This document shows positions 53,220 to 64,000 of a stretch of DNA of 64,000 nucleotides, piece after piece. The position numbers and the translations under genes are program-made. The notes beneath the pieces were generated by a model, which searched no databases, had not been told where the DNA came from, and saw only the letters and a list, made by a program, of their open reading frames with translations. Origin of the DNA: Hemibagrus wyckioides (Eukaryota; Chordata; Actinopteri; Siluriformes; Bagridae); the NCBI RefSeq assembly GCF_019097595.1, contig NC_080731.1, positions 15,797,571 to 15,861,570 of the forward strand. The letters run 5' to 3'. How positions within the stretch are numbered: position 1 is the first letter of the stretch; each line of letters starts with the position of its first letter.

Positions 53220-56030
53220 TAAGAAATATAGTTTACAAAATACAAAACATCATAAAGAGAATATTTGTAATCCTTTAATTAAAAAGAAATAACACTTAAA
53301 ATCTATTTTTTATGTAATGTGTTTTTAATATTATTGTGTGGAAATAGTTCCAGGGTCCCTGGTTCGATCCTTAGCTTGGGTTACCGTCTTTAAGGTATTT
53401 ATATGTTCTCTCTTTGTCTGTAGGAAAGAGACTGAGAATGTGGAAGGACTGGAAAAAAAGTATACACGTCTTTTGAAAAGTTGGGGATCCACAGTGACGA
53501 GCTGAAATCTTTGGCCAGGGATGGAGAAGTCTGGAGAAGTCTGAATGAATGAATGAATGAATGAATATAATAACAGTGATTTGTTCTCAAGGGATAAATT
53601 CTAAACTATATCATCTTAGCTATTAGCTGTTGGAATTCCAAGACTTTTCATATTAATCAACCCAAAAGTCATTCACATTTCATGGTCAATCAAATTTATA
53701 TTAGATAAGCTGGTATTTAGTGAATCAGACGGCGGCTACAAATCTGAATAAACATCAAGCAACATCAAATTTTCAGCAAAAGGAGAAATTAATTGTGTAA
53801 TAAAAACAAGAGGTTTTTTTTTTTATATATGTATATTCACTTTTCATTTATTTAACACTTTTAAATGTTATTATTGTTTTTTGCAGATTTTATTCAGAAC
53901 CAGACACTGGCTTCTCAACCACTAGGGGTCGACTACCGCTTCCTTCTTATTGCCTTTAGATTCTCATGTAAAAGAGCATGTGTGAAAGCATTTGTTGAAA
54001 TCATACAAGGAAATATTCACCTTATACAATTTGAAGGCAATAAGGGATAAATAATAAATGCAATATTTTAAAAGGAACATCTACTCTATCTAATATTGGA
54101 AATAGTATCTTATCCAGCCTGGTTATCAAGGTACGTTTTTTTCTGTCTACTCAAAGCTAGAAAGTTTTGTCTTCTCAAGAAGCTTTTGCTTAATTGGGTT
54201 CTAATGAACAGACTGTATTTATTGGGTCTTATCATGATTTGACTTTTGTGGCATTTCTGCTAAACTTATATCACATCTGGATTGCTGAATCATTTTTTTT
54301 TTCTCCTAACTTATCTTTTTCATGCTACTTTGCAGTCTTTCGTATTACTTCTTTTTTTGCTCTGTATCCCGTTCCTGCTCTATCCAGTTTGCTTCTTGGC
54401 TGCATATCATACGTATTGGTGTAGTATACTGAATTTATGTAGATTAGGATTTCTGGGTCTCTGTACGTTTCTAATGTAATTTGATTGAAATTAAATTCTC
54501 TCAAACCTTAACTGTTTCCTGTGGGTAGATTTGTTTCAGTTGCCAGCCACACAGGCTCTTCATATCTCATATATCTGATGGAGAATAGGGTTCTGTATGA
54601 CAGGATATGAGGTTTAATGCTTATTTGCCACGCACCCTACAGCATTATCAGGCATCATTAATATTATTCACAAAGGCGCGAATGACACATAAGAGTCAAA
54701 GAGACAAAGATCAAAGAACAAAAAAAAAAAAAAATTGTGCTATATTTTCTCATAACACAATTTGTAGGCTGTGATATACTGAACCAGTGTCAAGGTACTT
54801 ATTGATAAAGACTTAAAAGCACTTTTGTATGTCACTCTGGGTAAGGGCGCCTGGCAAATGCCCGAAATGTAAATGTAGAACAAAAGATGAAACAGAGATA
54901 AATAACTGAAACAGTCATGCCTCCTGCGTCATCGTCAAACCTGCAGCCACACCAACCCTTTAAGGAAAAAATCAGTGATTGTGATAGGTGGAAAATTTAG
55001 AGAAACTTAAATTAAGTATAAGTATGATTATGTTTGATAAAATCAAAATAAACACTATTTAGAAGATGATTTATCACCTCTGTCACCTAACCTACTAGAG
55101 AAGATCTACTTTTTGAGATCTCTGTTTAAGATTTCCCCCATGTAGTGGTTGGGAACCTGGGCAGAGTTGGACCTTAGACCAAAATGCAGCTTTATAGTAT
55201 AATGAATTTAACAATTCATCTTAACAAAGTATCTGGAGTATTATCAATAACTCATACATGGAAGTAGAGAGGCATATGCAACTTATCTAGGTTAGCTAAA
55301 CTAATCTGATAGTCGCAACCACACTGCTATGCTGCTGGCCTAGATTGTAGTCACAAATATGAAAATTTGTGCATCATAATAATAATAATAATAATAATAA
55401 TAATCATACTGCATATTTGAAACATCCTGAACTGTTTTGTTGCATCCAAAAACAAAGCCATATGATGTTGACAGGTATAAAAGAGCCATGTCCTGATTGG
55501 CTGATGATATTAATGCCAAGTATAACTCAGCCTATAGGTCTTAGTTGATATGGCGGGGTATGCAAAAACATCCTGTCTGTTTGAAATAGAATATTGGCCT
55601 GGGAAATACTAGCAAAAGGTGCCACTAGCAAAATTAGCAGTGGGAACTAATGTACTGTCAGCCATCTTAGGGCTACAGCTAGGATTCCCTGGCTTAGTTT
55701 CTGAATTATGTCAATTCTGTGTGGAAGAATGAGAGGCATAGGCATTAAAGGCATACAGTAGATGTTAGGGCAAATTGTGGGCCAGTGCATCCTTTGCCTT
55801 CAGGCTGCCTGACTTTGCTATTGAGTTAGAGAACACATGTAGGCTGAGAGATGCCAATTCTGACTCTTTTTTTAATATATAGATATAATATATATATATA
55901 TATATAACCTTGGTCATAATCATTCTGGAAAAATGCTGGTCATAAGGAGGGCTCTGTTGATGTTTGAGTTTCTCTGCTGTTATAGTTATAGCTCTTATAG
56001 TTTCCAGCATTTGTCCCACACAATGGTAGG
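53220..56030. other. Gene-poor stretch between vps33a and il31-like
   Basis: AT-rich DNA with (GAAT)n at 53541-53566, (AAT)n at 55376-55403 and a (TA)n run near 55872-55906. A run of 13-14 A lies at 54720. The open frames at 54194-54479 are short and T-rich without splice sites. I see no gene. Confidence 0.5.
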
Positions 56031-56250
56031 GTCCACTGTTTTTAGCAGATCATGATTTGATCCACATGATTTGGCACAGTTTTTTTTTGCCAGATGCCCT
56101 TCCTGTCACAACCCTCCCATTTTTATCCGGCCTTGGGACCGGCACTGAGAATTAACTCTTCAGTGGCTGGGTTGTCACCCTGCCCGGGAATCGAACCCAG
56201 GCCGCAGCAATGAGAACACGGGATCTTGCCACTGTATCACCAGAAGGTTA
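56030..56250 (-). mobile_element. tRNA-derived SINE
   Basis: Read on the minus strand from about 56248: GGTGATACAGTGGCAAGATC gives the A-box and GGGTTCGATTCCCGG an excellent B-box. The body (GCACTGAGAATTAACTC region) and the tail with GGGCATCTGGC follow. Confidence 0.8.
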
Positions 56251-56850
56251 ATTTCATGCTAGCAGTACTTTAAGGATGTTAAGAGTGATCCCGAGAGAAA
56301 CTTTTCCAGTCCAACAAAGAACCTTATATACATTAGATCTCTGAAGAACCACTTACGCTTTATAGCGTCACTGCTGAGTAGTCAGTGCAGTCTTTAGCTT
56401 TAAGAGTGTTCATTATGTATTTTAACCGCAGGAACGATCACACAGCTAACCGAGAACACAAGGAGGACACAACCCAACAGAGAATCCCCTGTGAAAGGAA
56501 GTGGCAGGCTCAGCAGTGAGATGCAGTGCTTGGGTGGCTGACTCTGAGCTGATACTAAAAAGGGAATCCAGCTAACTTAACAGATTTAGAGAGAGCATCT
56601 ATGCACAGGCCCACTGGTCGAGTAGATGGCTGGATATGTGAAAGTTTGGAGAAGAATGTTGAAGACTATTTAAAATGATGTAATTATTGAAAATATTGTT
56701 TGATATGTGACTCTTTAACTTTGCTGGGAAACCTTTTGCATGTTTGACAAGAAGGTAGCCAGGTGTTTCTTGCCCCCACTGGTGGAAAGGGTGAGCTCAG
56801 TGCATGCAGAGAGCTGGACAAACAGCCATGTGACTGCAGGAGACACTTAT
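56250..56850. other. Downstream flank of il31-like, nothing recognised
   Basis: No frame or repeat family identified. Confidence 0.4.
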
Positions 56851-56861
56851 ATATTATATAC

Positions 56862-57010
56862 AAATATTTTACATTCATGTTCAGTAGACATTACAAAAAA
56901 CACCTTACTTCATAGACTTAATGTTTGCAACTGAAGACTGCAGAGATTTTTTACACAAGTGCCAGAAAACAGAGGAGGCAGAATTTGTTGCATTTATTTT
57001 TTATTGTCTT
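56862..57010. repeat. Copy A of a duplicated segment (3' side of il31-like)
   Basis: TATACAAATATTTTACATTC and, further on, AAGTGCCAGAAAA and AGGAGGCAGAATTTGTTGC recur in the same order and orientation at 58670-58780. This copy spans the il31-like poly(A) signals. Confidence 0.75.
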
Positions 57011-57173
57011 TGGATTATGTATATTGCATTCCAACAAAGATATCACAGTTTCAAATACATATAAAAAAAAAAACAAAAACAAATAAATAATTAATTTAAT
57101 AATTTACTTTAATAATTTAGGACAAAATGTTTTCAAGACTGAATTCAAGCTTCAGAGATTTCAACCACAAGAG

Positions 57174-57555
57174 CTAAGCTCCAGTTTTTGTGCAACATGG
57201 TTCAGGATATTTAGGACATAAAATATTGTTTTGAAACCATGAGATTAAATTCTCCAGGACATTTAAACCCAGACATTTTATGAAATAATGGTTTGTTGAA
57301 TTGACTCTTTCATCCAGCTCTTTGGTGTAATTACAGTCATCCATGTGGAATAATACCTGGAAGCGAACTTTTAAGGCTTTGATGTTATTGGTAATGTTCT
57401 TTTTGGCATGTACGTTCCTTTCCATGAAGCTGATATATTTGCTGAAGGCACAGGCAGACTCGTTGACATTGCTTGATATTCCATGGAGCTTTGCTGAACT
57501 ACAGTGACTGGTCATGTTTTTCTGAAAATTTGTTGTCACAAATGTTAATTTATAT

Positions 57556-57621
<66 letters not shown>

Positions 57622-58338
57622 TATAATATATATATATATATTTTTTTATAAAGTGTAAGATTGTATGTAAAAATATACTTACGTAATTTTCATACAGGTA
57701 AATTACCCCCGAGTTAAAAGAACAAAGTGAAAAACTCCTGATTTCATGACGGATTGGGGAAGAATGAGTTTGCTTGATTAAGTTGCAGGCAAGAAGGATC
57801 AAGACATGCACAAAGAGAGTGGATCCTACAAAAGGGAACATAACAGTGTTATTATGTATGTACCTTGTACATTTATCACACAGTTAATACAAGCAGTTAT
57901 CCAGAAACACATTTAGAAACTCCTGATTCATGGTGATAGTTTTATCATTTGGTAACAAACCTTTTTTTTTGCTCTAATTATACCTTATAAATGATTAATA
58001 AATTCCTTGAAGACTTTTGTAGAGATTGATATGCTATAGCATGTGCCACTGTTCATCATAATGCCATGTGTTTAACGAAATCAAACTTCTGGCATCTTAC
58101 AAGGTACGAAGTATATCAACCCTGCTGCTGAAATCTCAGTTCTTTTTTTTGTGTGCAAAAGTCTTGATTATTTTGAAAAGCAACTCTAAATTTCTGTCAG
58201 TGAAATAAGCAGTGTTTTGTAAGTTGGATCAGTGCAAATCACAGTCTCATACGTTTGTTATTTCTATGTACCTCACATTTAAAGTCGTCCGGTTTTTAAA
58301 ATCAAAGGTAAAAATGACCTACCTGCTACACGCGCCAT
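57174..58338 (-). CDS. il31: Interleukin-31-like secreted helical cytokine, 3 exons
   Basis: Exons 58323-58338, 57683-57825 and 57174-57521 join in phase (1, then 0) to 168 residues; human IL31 has 164 residues and, as I recall, three exons with a tiny first one. The joined N-terminus MARVAGSTLFVHVLILLACN is a clear signal peptide. The mature part begins near HSSPIRHEIRS, resembling the LPVR-type start of mammalian IL-31. Exon 3 has helix-forming stretches and five N-glycosylation sequons (NMT, NES, NIT, NYT, NST). There are about nine cysteines, with a cluster at the C-terminus (CPKY, EPCC). Placement is the main evidence: it lies head-to-head with lrrc43, as IL31 does in human, and next to vps33a. 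Sequence identity alone is weak, so another four-helix cytokine is possible. The first exon is only 16 nt. A (TA)n tract fills intron 2. Tandem minus-strand AATAAA signals lie at 56993-57005. Confidence 0.7.
57558..57645. repeat. (TA)n microsatellite in il31-like intron 2
   Basis: Two TA blocks of about 28 and 9 units separated by TTTATTATAA, close to the exon 3 acceptor. Confidence 0.95.
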
Positions 58339-58499
58339 GCTGTGAAGTGTCCGTGGTATATGCTGATACCTTGTCAGTTGTGCTTTTCTGTGTCTTTGTA
58401 CATGCATGTTTCTTATTTATAATCACGTAGGGGGAAAACCTGAATTGAGATCTATGTGTGTGATCATATCAGAACTTTCCTTTGCACCATATCAGTCTA

Positions 58500-58900
58500 C
58501 TCTGATGGGAATATGGTTTGATATGAGTCAGCAAAAACCTAGAAAATGTAGTCTTTAGTTCCCAGTTAGAGAGACCCCAACACATCATGAAATCTTCCTA
58601 ATTGTTTTATATATAGTATTAAATAGGTGATTAAACAGCCATGCTTGAGACTTGGAAGGATAAATGTATACAAATATTTTACATTCAATAAATAAAAATT
58701 TTTTTATTTACATTTTTTACTCAAGTGCCAGAAAATATAGGAGGCAGAATTTGTTGCCTTTATTTTTTTTGAATAATACGGAATATGGTTTAATGAAAAA
58801 TGTAGAAGATTTAGTCTTTAGTTCCCCGAGAACACATCCTAAAATCTACCTAGTTGTTTTCTAGTGATGTACATAGTATTAAATAGATTATTTTGTAAGA
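58500..58900. repeat. Copy B of the il31-like 3' flank, plus an internal tandem duplication
   Basis: 58670-58780 matches 56862-57010. In addition 58508-58610 and 58780-58880 match each other: GAATATGGTTT, AGTCTTTAGTTCCC, then ACACATC, and ATAGTATTAAATAG. Both pairs are direct repeats lying between il31-like and lrrc43. Confidence 0.7.
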
Positions 58901-59240
58901 TTTTTTTATCTCTTAAAATATTCATCAAGCCAACAGACTTCAGTTACTGCTTGGTCAGTCTTATGACTGTAGAACATACTGCAACACCCCGAATCTGGCT
59001 TTGTGAGGGCCACCTTTTGCTAAAATCTTACTTGCCTGGTTGATTTTGAGCACCAGCTACTAATCCTTCCTGACATACCACAACAAACGGACATTGGGAG
59101 GTCTATGTGCCGTTGCCTGGCAACCAGACGCAACACAGCACAGGTCATTACGGGAAGAAGTGCAGAAGACCTAGCCACTATTGAAATATCACCCTAAAAA
59201 TAGAATAAGAAAAGTTTCGATCCTTGACTGTCTTTTGTTC

Positions 59241-62200
59241 ATGAGCCTGATGGCCTGTTACACGCTCACGTCAGCCATCGACAAGCTCATTCACAGCCTG
59301 TGTTTGGAAAGCTTCCCGTGCGGCAGAGGGAGCCGGGTGAGTGCAGTGATGCCTAACACAACATGTAGTTAAACATCTGAACCTACCTGGAGGAAACATA
59401 TGCATGTGGTACATTAATTTAGCTGAAAAATGATATAATTACCGAAGATGACTGATCGATAAAAGTGTTCAGAGGAGTTTTATTTAGGAAAGCAACTCAG
59501 AAGTCAACATCTTGACTGATGATCTCCTGATGATCATAAATTTGGCAAGAAAAAGCTGCAACTAATTGTTTTATGTTTTATACATTAGCTCATTTTGAGG
59601 CGAGGCCAAACTGAAAATAAACATCAGTACAACCTGATGAAAAGCTCAACAGTGCATGTTATAATTACATTGTTAAATGTACTGTATTAATTGAGCTGTA
59701 CATTCTGTATATACTGTAAGAACCACTATATAATATTTATTAATATATTTCTACTATTATTTAAATGAATTTTACTTTCATTTTTCTCCTGTTTCTTTTT
59801 TTTTTAGCTGATTCTGTGTGAATGTCCTGACAGCCGTCTGTCAGAACAAAACAATTTTCATTCTGAAACCTATGAACCATAACTTATTGTTTATTAGCCT
59901 AAACAAAGCTGATGCAGTCCTTGCATCTACAGCACAAGCCACCATTAAGAGGCTCTGAAGACTGGCATGATGATGTGAACCCAGACACACCGATAGAGGA
60001 GTCAGATACTCTCCATGACCTGATTCAATGTCCACTATCACCGTGGCATGAGGAGGCATCATGGAGTCCTCAGGCCTTAGTCTTGAGAGAACTGGCTGTG
60101 AAGGCACCCGAGAAACTGAATGCTGACTTTGTACGTGCATCCTTCACAACTCTACGGATCGTGAATAGAGGGGTGAGTCATATCAAATTCATGTCATGTC
60201 ATGTCAAGTCATGTCAAATTGTCAAAATTGTCATTTTCAGCCATATACAGCTGGTGCAGTACACTGTGAAATGAGACAGCGTTCCTACAGGACCCTGGTG
60301 CTACACAAAATACAGAAATACAGGAGACAATCGGTGCCTTTAATACCTTCACTATCATCCATCACTTTATTTCCTTGTTATGGTACTGTGTGCCGCACAG
60401 ACCAATTCTTTTTCATGTTTATTTATAATTTGTATATTTTTTGATATTTATTATTTGAATACATCATTCTTCCTTTTTGAATGTCTGGCTTTTGTCATTT
60501 AATATTCATCATCCAAATCATGGGTGAACAGTCAGACTTGCAAAAATGCACATATGAGCATGTACACATAATTTCATTACGCCACGGGAAAAATACCCAT
60601 CATCAGATATTATTCCTTATCAGAAATTATTTATCACAAAGGAATCTCATTCGCCCAAATAAGGCTAGAAAATGTACTCAGCAGTAACGTCTCAACTGTC
60701 TGTCCTCTGCAATCAAACACCTGTTTAAAAAATGGTAGAAAGTTTGAATGGCTCTAACTAACTCAGGTTTCTGTATCCTGCATATTTCATATACTCATAT
60801 ACTAACTCAGGCTTCTATATCCTGCATACATCATGTCATTTGAGCCGTCGATCATCCGCGATTCTCACCACATGACAGTTTTACTGATGTTTAATGGTAG
60901 TTTTTTGGTGTCAGTGTCCTAAAGAACGGTCACTACTAGTTTTTAATTCAGCTGTCACTCAAAAAAATAATTGATACAGAAATAAAAATAAAAACTAATT
61001 GAAAATCAAACGTAAATGAAACATGAGAATAATTCAACAAAACCAAATTCAGACATTTAACTTTTATATGAACATTTATATGCACCGTCCAACATTTTCC
61101 CAGCAGTTAAAATGAAACGAATGAAAAAGCTTTCTGTCTGGTTGACTACTTGCTATTCTATGAGTTAGCTTTGCTAACTCTCCAGAACATAGGGACGGTT
61201 TGATCCTGAGCTCTAGTCACTGTCTGTGTGGAGTTTTGTTAAATTGCCCCTATGGTTAAATGTATGTGTTTTATAGTGTATTCCTGTCTTCATGGGATTG
61301 GTTCTGAATATACCAGGATCATAAAAATCATATGGAAGTTACTGAATTTAATTGAATAAATAAAAGAATGAATGAATGAATGAATGAATGAATGAATGAA
61401 TGAATGAATGAATGAATGAATGAATTTTCCCCACTCCATTCTAGACAAGTAGCTAATTGATTGTTGTTTATTCAGGCGATGGGAGACCACAGTGGTAAAG
61501 GCCTGGAATTAGTACAGGTGTGTCATCTTCACTGTCATCGAACCAGAGCAACTGAGGAACCACTGCTCTTGCTTTCTTGTACAAGGGAGCAAATCTATGT
61601 GTTTGCATATTTTCTCCACGCTTCCTCCATACTCTGATTTACTCCCCCAGTCCAAAGACATGCAGACTAAATTGTTAGAAGTGTGTGAATGGGTGTGCTG
61701 TGATGGACTGGGACATGGGGGTAAATCCAGCCTCGTGCTCAAAGTCCCCTGGGACAAGCTCCAGGTTCCCTGCGACCATGTGTAAGATAAACGCTACAGA
61801 AAATGGATCGATGGATATTGATAATGGATATGTCTATGACTAAGGATGGAGTTATTTACAAGTTTTATGTTACAATTATATACAAGTTAGCCTTTTGTCT
61901 AAATTTTGAACCCCAATGGTGCATGATTATGGTATAGCTGTGAAGTAGCGAAGTATGCAGTGTGTGAAACTCCAATTACTGTACAGTCTACCTGCATGAC
62001 CTACATCAAAAACTGACAATGTAGAACAATGGCTAGATTTCTCTTTCCACTCTGGGTATATTCTCTATGTTTAATGTGTAAAAGTATTTCTATATATCTG
62101 GAAAGCCAGCTCAGTTCTGGGGAATCCCCTGGACACAATACAGGAGGTGGGAGAAAGGAGGACGGTAGCTAAGCTATCATCCTTGCTGGAGAACGACTTG

Positions 62201-63459
62201 CAGTTATATGATACGGTTACATCTCTGAGCAGCTCCTTCAGTGACAGACTGTTACATCCTTAATGTCTGAAGGAGTGATACTGAAGGTCTTTTCTCCCTT
62301 CTGCTATTAGACTTTACAACCAGAGCTGCTCTCAGTGAACCAGTCGCCATAATACACACTGTTGATACTGATTTTTTTATGCTGGTTTTTATACTGTGTT
62401 ATAACTGTGAAATAACCTGTCACCATAATACACACTGTTGTGTGTGATATTTTTTAAAATGTGCAATTACACTAATTAAAATTCTGAGCAATAACAACAA
62501 TTTAAGATGTGCAATAACCTAGTGCAATTGTTTGTTTGTTTTTGTGAAATTATTATTGTAGTTATTTTATTTTTTCTTCTGTATGTATATATATTTCTTT
62601 ATCTCTGCTTCATATTTGCACATTTTTCTTTTTTTCTTCCTGCTGTAACATGGAAATTTCCACAGTGTGGGACGAATAAAGGTTTATCTTATCTTATTTA
62701 TACATAATTATCATAAACATAATTATTCGAGTACATCTTATGTAATTACAATATAAATGATATACATCCAATCATACAGTCGTCTAAGGTTTTTTTTTTT
62801 ACCCAGACCTGATTTCACAGTAAGTGCATGTTGAACTGGATCGCCTGCGTTCCATAGGTTGGATTCAGTGTTATATTAAAAATGTTGAGATGCAAATCAA
62901 AGTTATAAAGTAACGTCAAGGGAAACTCCAAAGCTTACACACTCACAGGATACATGAGTGTGAAAGCACTGCTGATCCATTTATGTGTAACATTTTCCTC
63001 ATTGCTGATTGCATTGCCGTGTCTGCAGGGTTTCCTATGCCATTAGATCTGATAATTCTCAAAGCCAGTTTTGTAGATATTATCAGGTAGTGTGCGTGTG
63101 TGTTTTTCCACAGGGTAAAATATATTAATAAATTTGGGTGTGTGGTTTACTGGTGCAGACATTTTATTAATTGATTTACCTCAATACACAATTTACACAT
63201 TACTCTGAAATGGGAAATGAAAGCATTATTATTATTATTCATTTCTAATTGAAGGCTGTTTTGTTTATTTTAATTTGATTATATTCAGAGCAGAAGCTCT
63301 GAATTTCACTGCTGAGGCATTTTATCTTGCTATTTTTTGTGTTTCTAGGTCTCGGTCATTGATGAGGGATTGTTGATGTTCAATTGTCTGGAAGAGCTCA
63401 TATTAACTGTTAATAACATCACTGAGGTTCCTGTAAAGAACCTTCCAAAGACACTTAAG
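59241..63459 (+). CDS. lrrc43: Leucine-rich repeat-containing protein 43, first three coding exons (runs off the window)
   Basis: Three exons in phase 0 are visible: 59241-59336, 59933-60172 and 63349-63459. The rest lies beyond 64000. Exon 1 encodes DKLIHSLCLESFPCGRGS, matching the LCLRDFPCG segment of mammalian LRRC43. Exon 2 carries SPWHEEASWSPQALVLRELA and FTTLRIVNRG. Exon 3 begins the LRR domain with VIDEGLLMFNCLEELILTVN and NLPKTL. The protein is poorly characterised; its family is linked to ciliated tissues. The start could instead be the in-frame ATG at 59181. The acceptor used for exon 2 (CTACAG at 59927-59932) was chosen because the frame further upstream is closed by TAA at 59901-59903. 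Intron 2, about 3.2 kb, holds a SINE/LINE tail and a LINE 3' fragment. Confidence 0.85.
61370..61425. repeat. (GAAT)n microsatellite
   Basis: Thirteen or so tetranucleotide units in lrrc43 intron 2. Confidence 0.95.
61605..61815 (+). mobile_element. SINE/L2-type 3' tail
   Basis: CAGTCCAAAGACATGCAG, GTGCTGTGATGGACTGGG, TGGGACAAGCTCCAGGTTCC and AAATGGATCGATGG in order, the same family as 14755-15022. Confidence 0.7.
62095..62695 (+). mobile_element. 3' fragment of a non-LTR retrotransposon
   Basis: A degraded coding part (TGTCTGAAGGAGTGATACTG, CCTTCTGCTATTAGACTTTA, ACAACCAGAGC) matches the end of a LINE ORF2 as I know it from fish. The 3' end is GTGTGGGACGAATAAAGGTT followed by TATCTTATCTTATT, a typical LINE terminus. 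No intact frame remains. Confidence 0.7.
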
Positions 63460-64000
63460 GTAATGAACTCCTTCAATGGACCTAATATCGTTTTTTACTC
63501 CATAAACCTCAAAGTCTGGACACTAACCTTTGCTCACATTATTAGTCAGAAACCTGTATAAGGTTGCTTATGAAAAAAAATGACCTGAGCAGCTTTTGTG
63601 CCCTAAAAGTGACCCCTAAAGTACCTCACACTGGACATGTTTTAATGCTCCTCATATCTGATTACTTTCTATCAGCATTTTCATTGCTTATAGAAGCTAC
63701 CTGTATTTCTGTAGGAAGCTTTCAGTGTTTTTTGCTAGTGTTTAGTTGTTTTTGTAGTTTTTTAAGGGAATGGTGTGATTAGGAACATGTGTGCATCTGT
63801 AACAAGGTCTACAGACATTTCCCTTTCTTGCCATGAGAGTTTGTCCTGATCCCAGTTTTCACATAATCTCTCACGCTTGCGTTATTTCCTAGTGGACGCT
63901 ATAATAATTGTTCATGGACACTGTCTCATTGTGAAGCTTTGCCTCAGGCATGTGTTTGAGTAACTTTTCTTGTATTTGACATATCTATACTATTTTGTCC
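63460..64000 (+). other. lrrc43 intron 3, incomplete
   Basis: Sequence after the GTAATG donor of exon 3. I see no further exon before the window ends, and no recognisable repeat. Confidence 0.5.

Noticed and set aside
57541..57841. Single-exon frame starting MFPFVGSTLF as the cytokine N-terminus
   Set aside because: It reads through a GTAAGT donor at 57682 into the (TA)n tract, and its first codons lie upstream of a TAG acceptor. The spliced start at 58338 gives a proper signal peptide and matching phases.
59912..59932. ATG at 59912 as the lrrc43 start
   Set aside because: Exon 1 at 59241-59336 encodes the conserved LCLESFPCG segment and splices in phase to 59933; a transcript starting at 59912 would lose it.

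Overview
The window reads as a piece of a teleost fish genome: short-exon vertebrate genes with GT-AG introns, dense (CA)n/(TA)n/(ATCT)n microsatellites, many Tc1-like transposon remnants, and tRNA-derived SINEs. Several dispersed repeats (for example 31705-32265 and 39475-39770) look like families I associate with catfishes and other otophysan fish. That placement is inference; the teleost call is firmer.

Eight genes can be supported. Left to right: a rabgef1-like Rab5 exchange factor (minus, 2605-7702, 5' UTR exon near 8698-8790); gtf2h3, the TFIIH p34 subunit (minus, 11058-17650); eif2b1, the eIF2B alpha subunit (plus, 18234-23665), head-to-head with gtf2h3 across a ~580-bp shared promoter; tmed2, the p24 cargo receptor (minus, 26148-30548); an unrecognised gene for a 49-residue single-pass membrane microprotein (minus, coding 36951-37100, non-coding 5' exon ending at 38159); vps33a, the Sec1/Munc18 subunit of HOPS/CORVET (minus, 40105-51946); a secreted helical cytokine that I call il31-like (minus, 57174-58338); and the first coding exons of lrrc43 (plus, 59241 onward, cut by the window end). 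For every gene except the microprotein gene and lrrc43 I joined the exons by splice-site phase and obtained a complete open frame.

The order resembles human 12q24.31, where EIF2B1-GTF2H3 are divergent with TMED2 nearby, and IL31-LRRC43 lie near VPS33A. DDX55, DIABLO and B3GNT4 are absent between the corresponding genes here, and the rabgef1-like gene is not part of the human block, so the locus is rearranged.

The genes are not an operon. Several act in membrane traffic: Rab5 activation on early endosomes, p24/COP vesicles, and HOPS/CORVET tethering. gtf2h3 and eif2b1 are housekeeping transcription and translation factors.

Regions with little coding are 1-1100, 23910-25140, 30800-36450, 38300-39300 and 52000-57170. 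They are filled by transposon remnants, SINEs, simple repeats and sequence in which I see nothing. The points most worth following are the il31-like cytokine with duplicated flanks, the microprotein, the rabgef1-like protein that lacks the MIU ubiquitin-binding helix, the inverted minisatellites around gtf2h3 exon 3, the simple repeats abutting 5' splice sites in three genes, and the CLEAR/M-box-like sites in the vps33a promoter.
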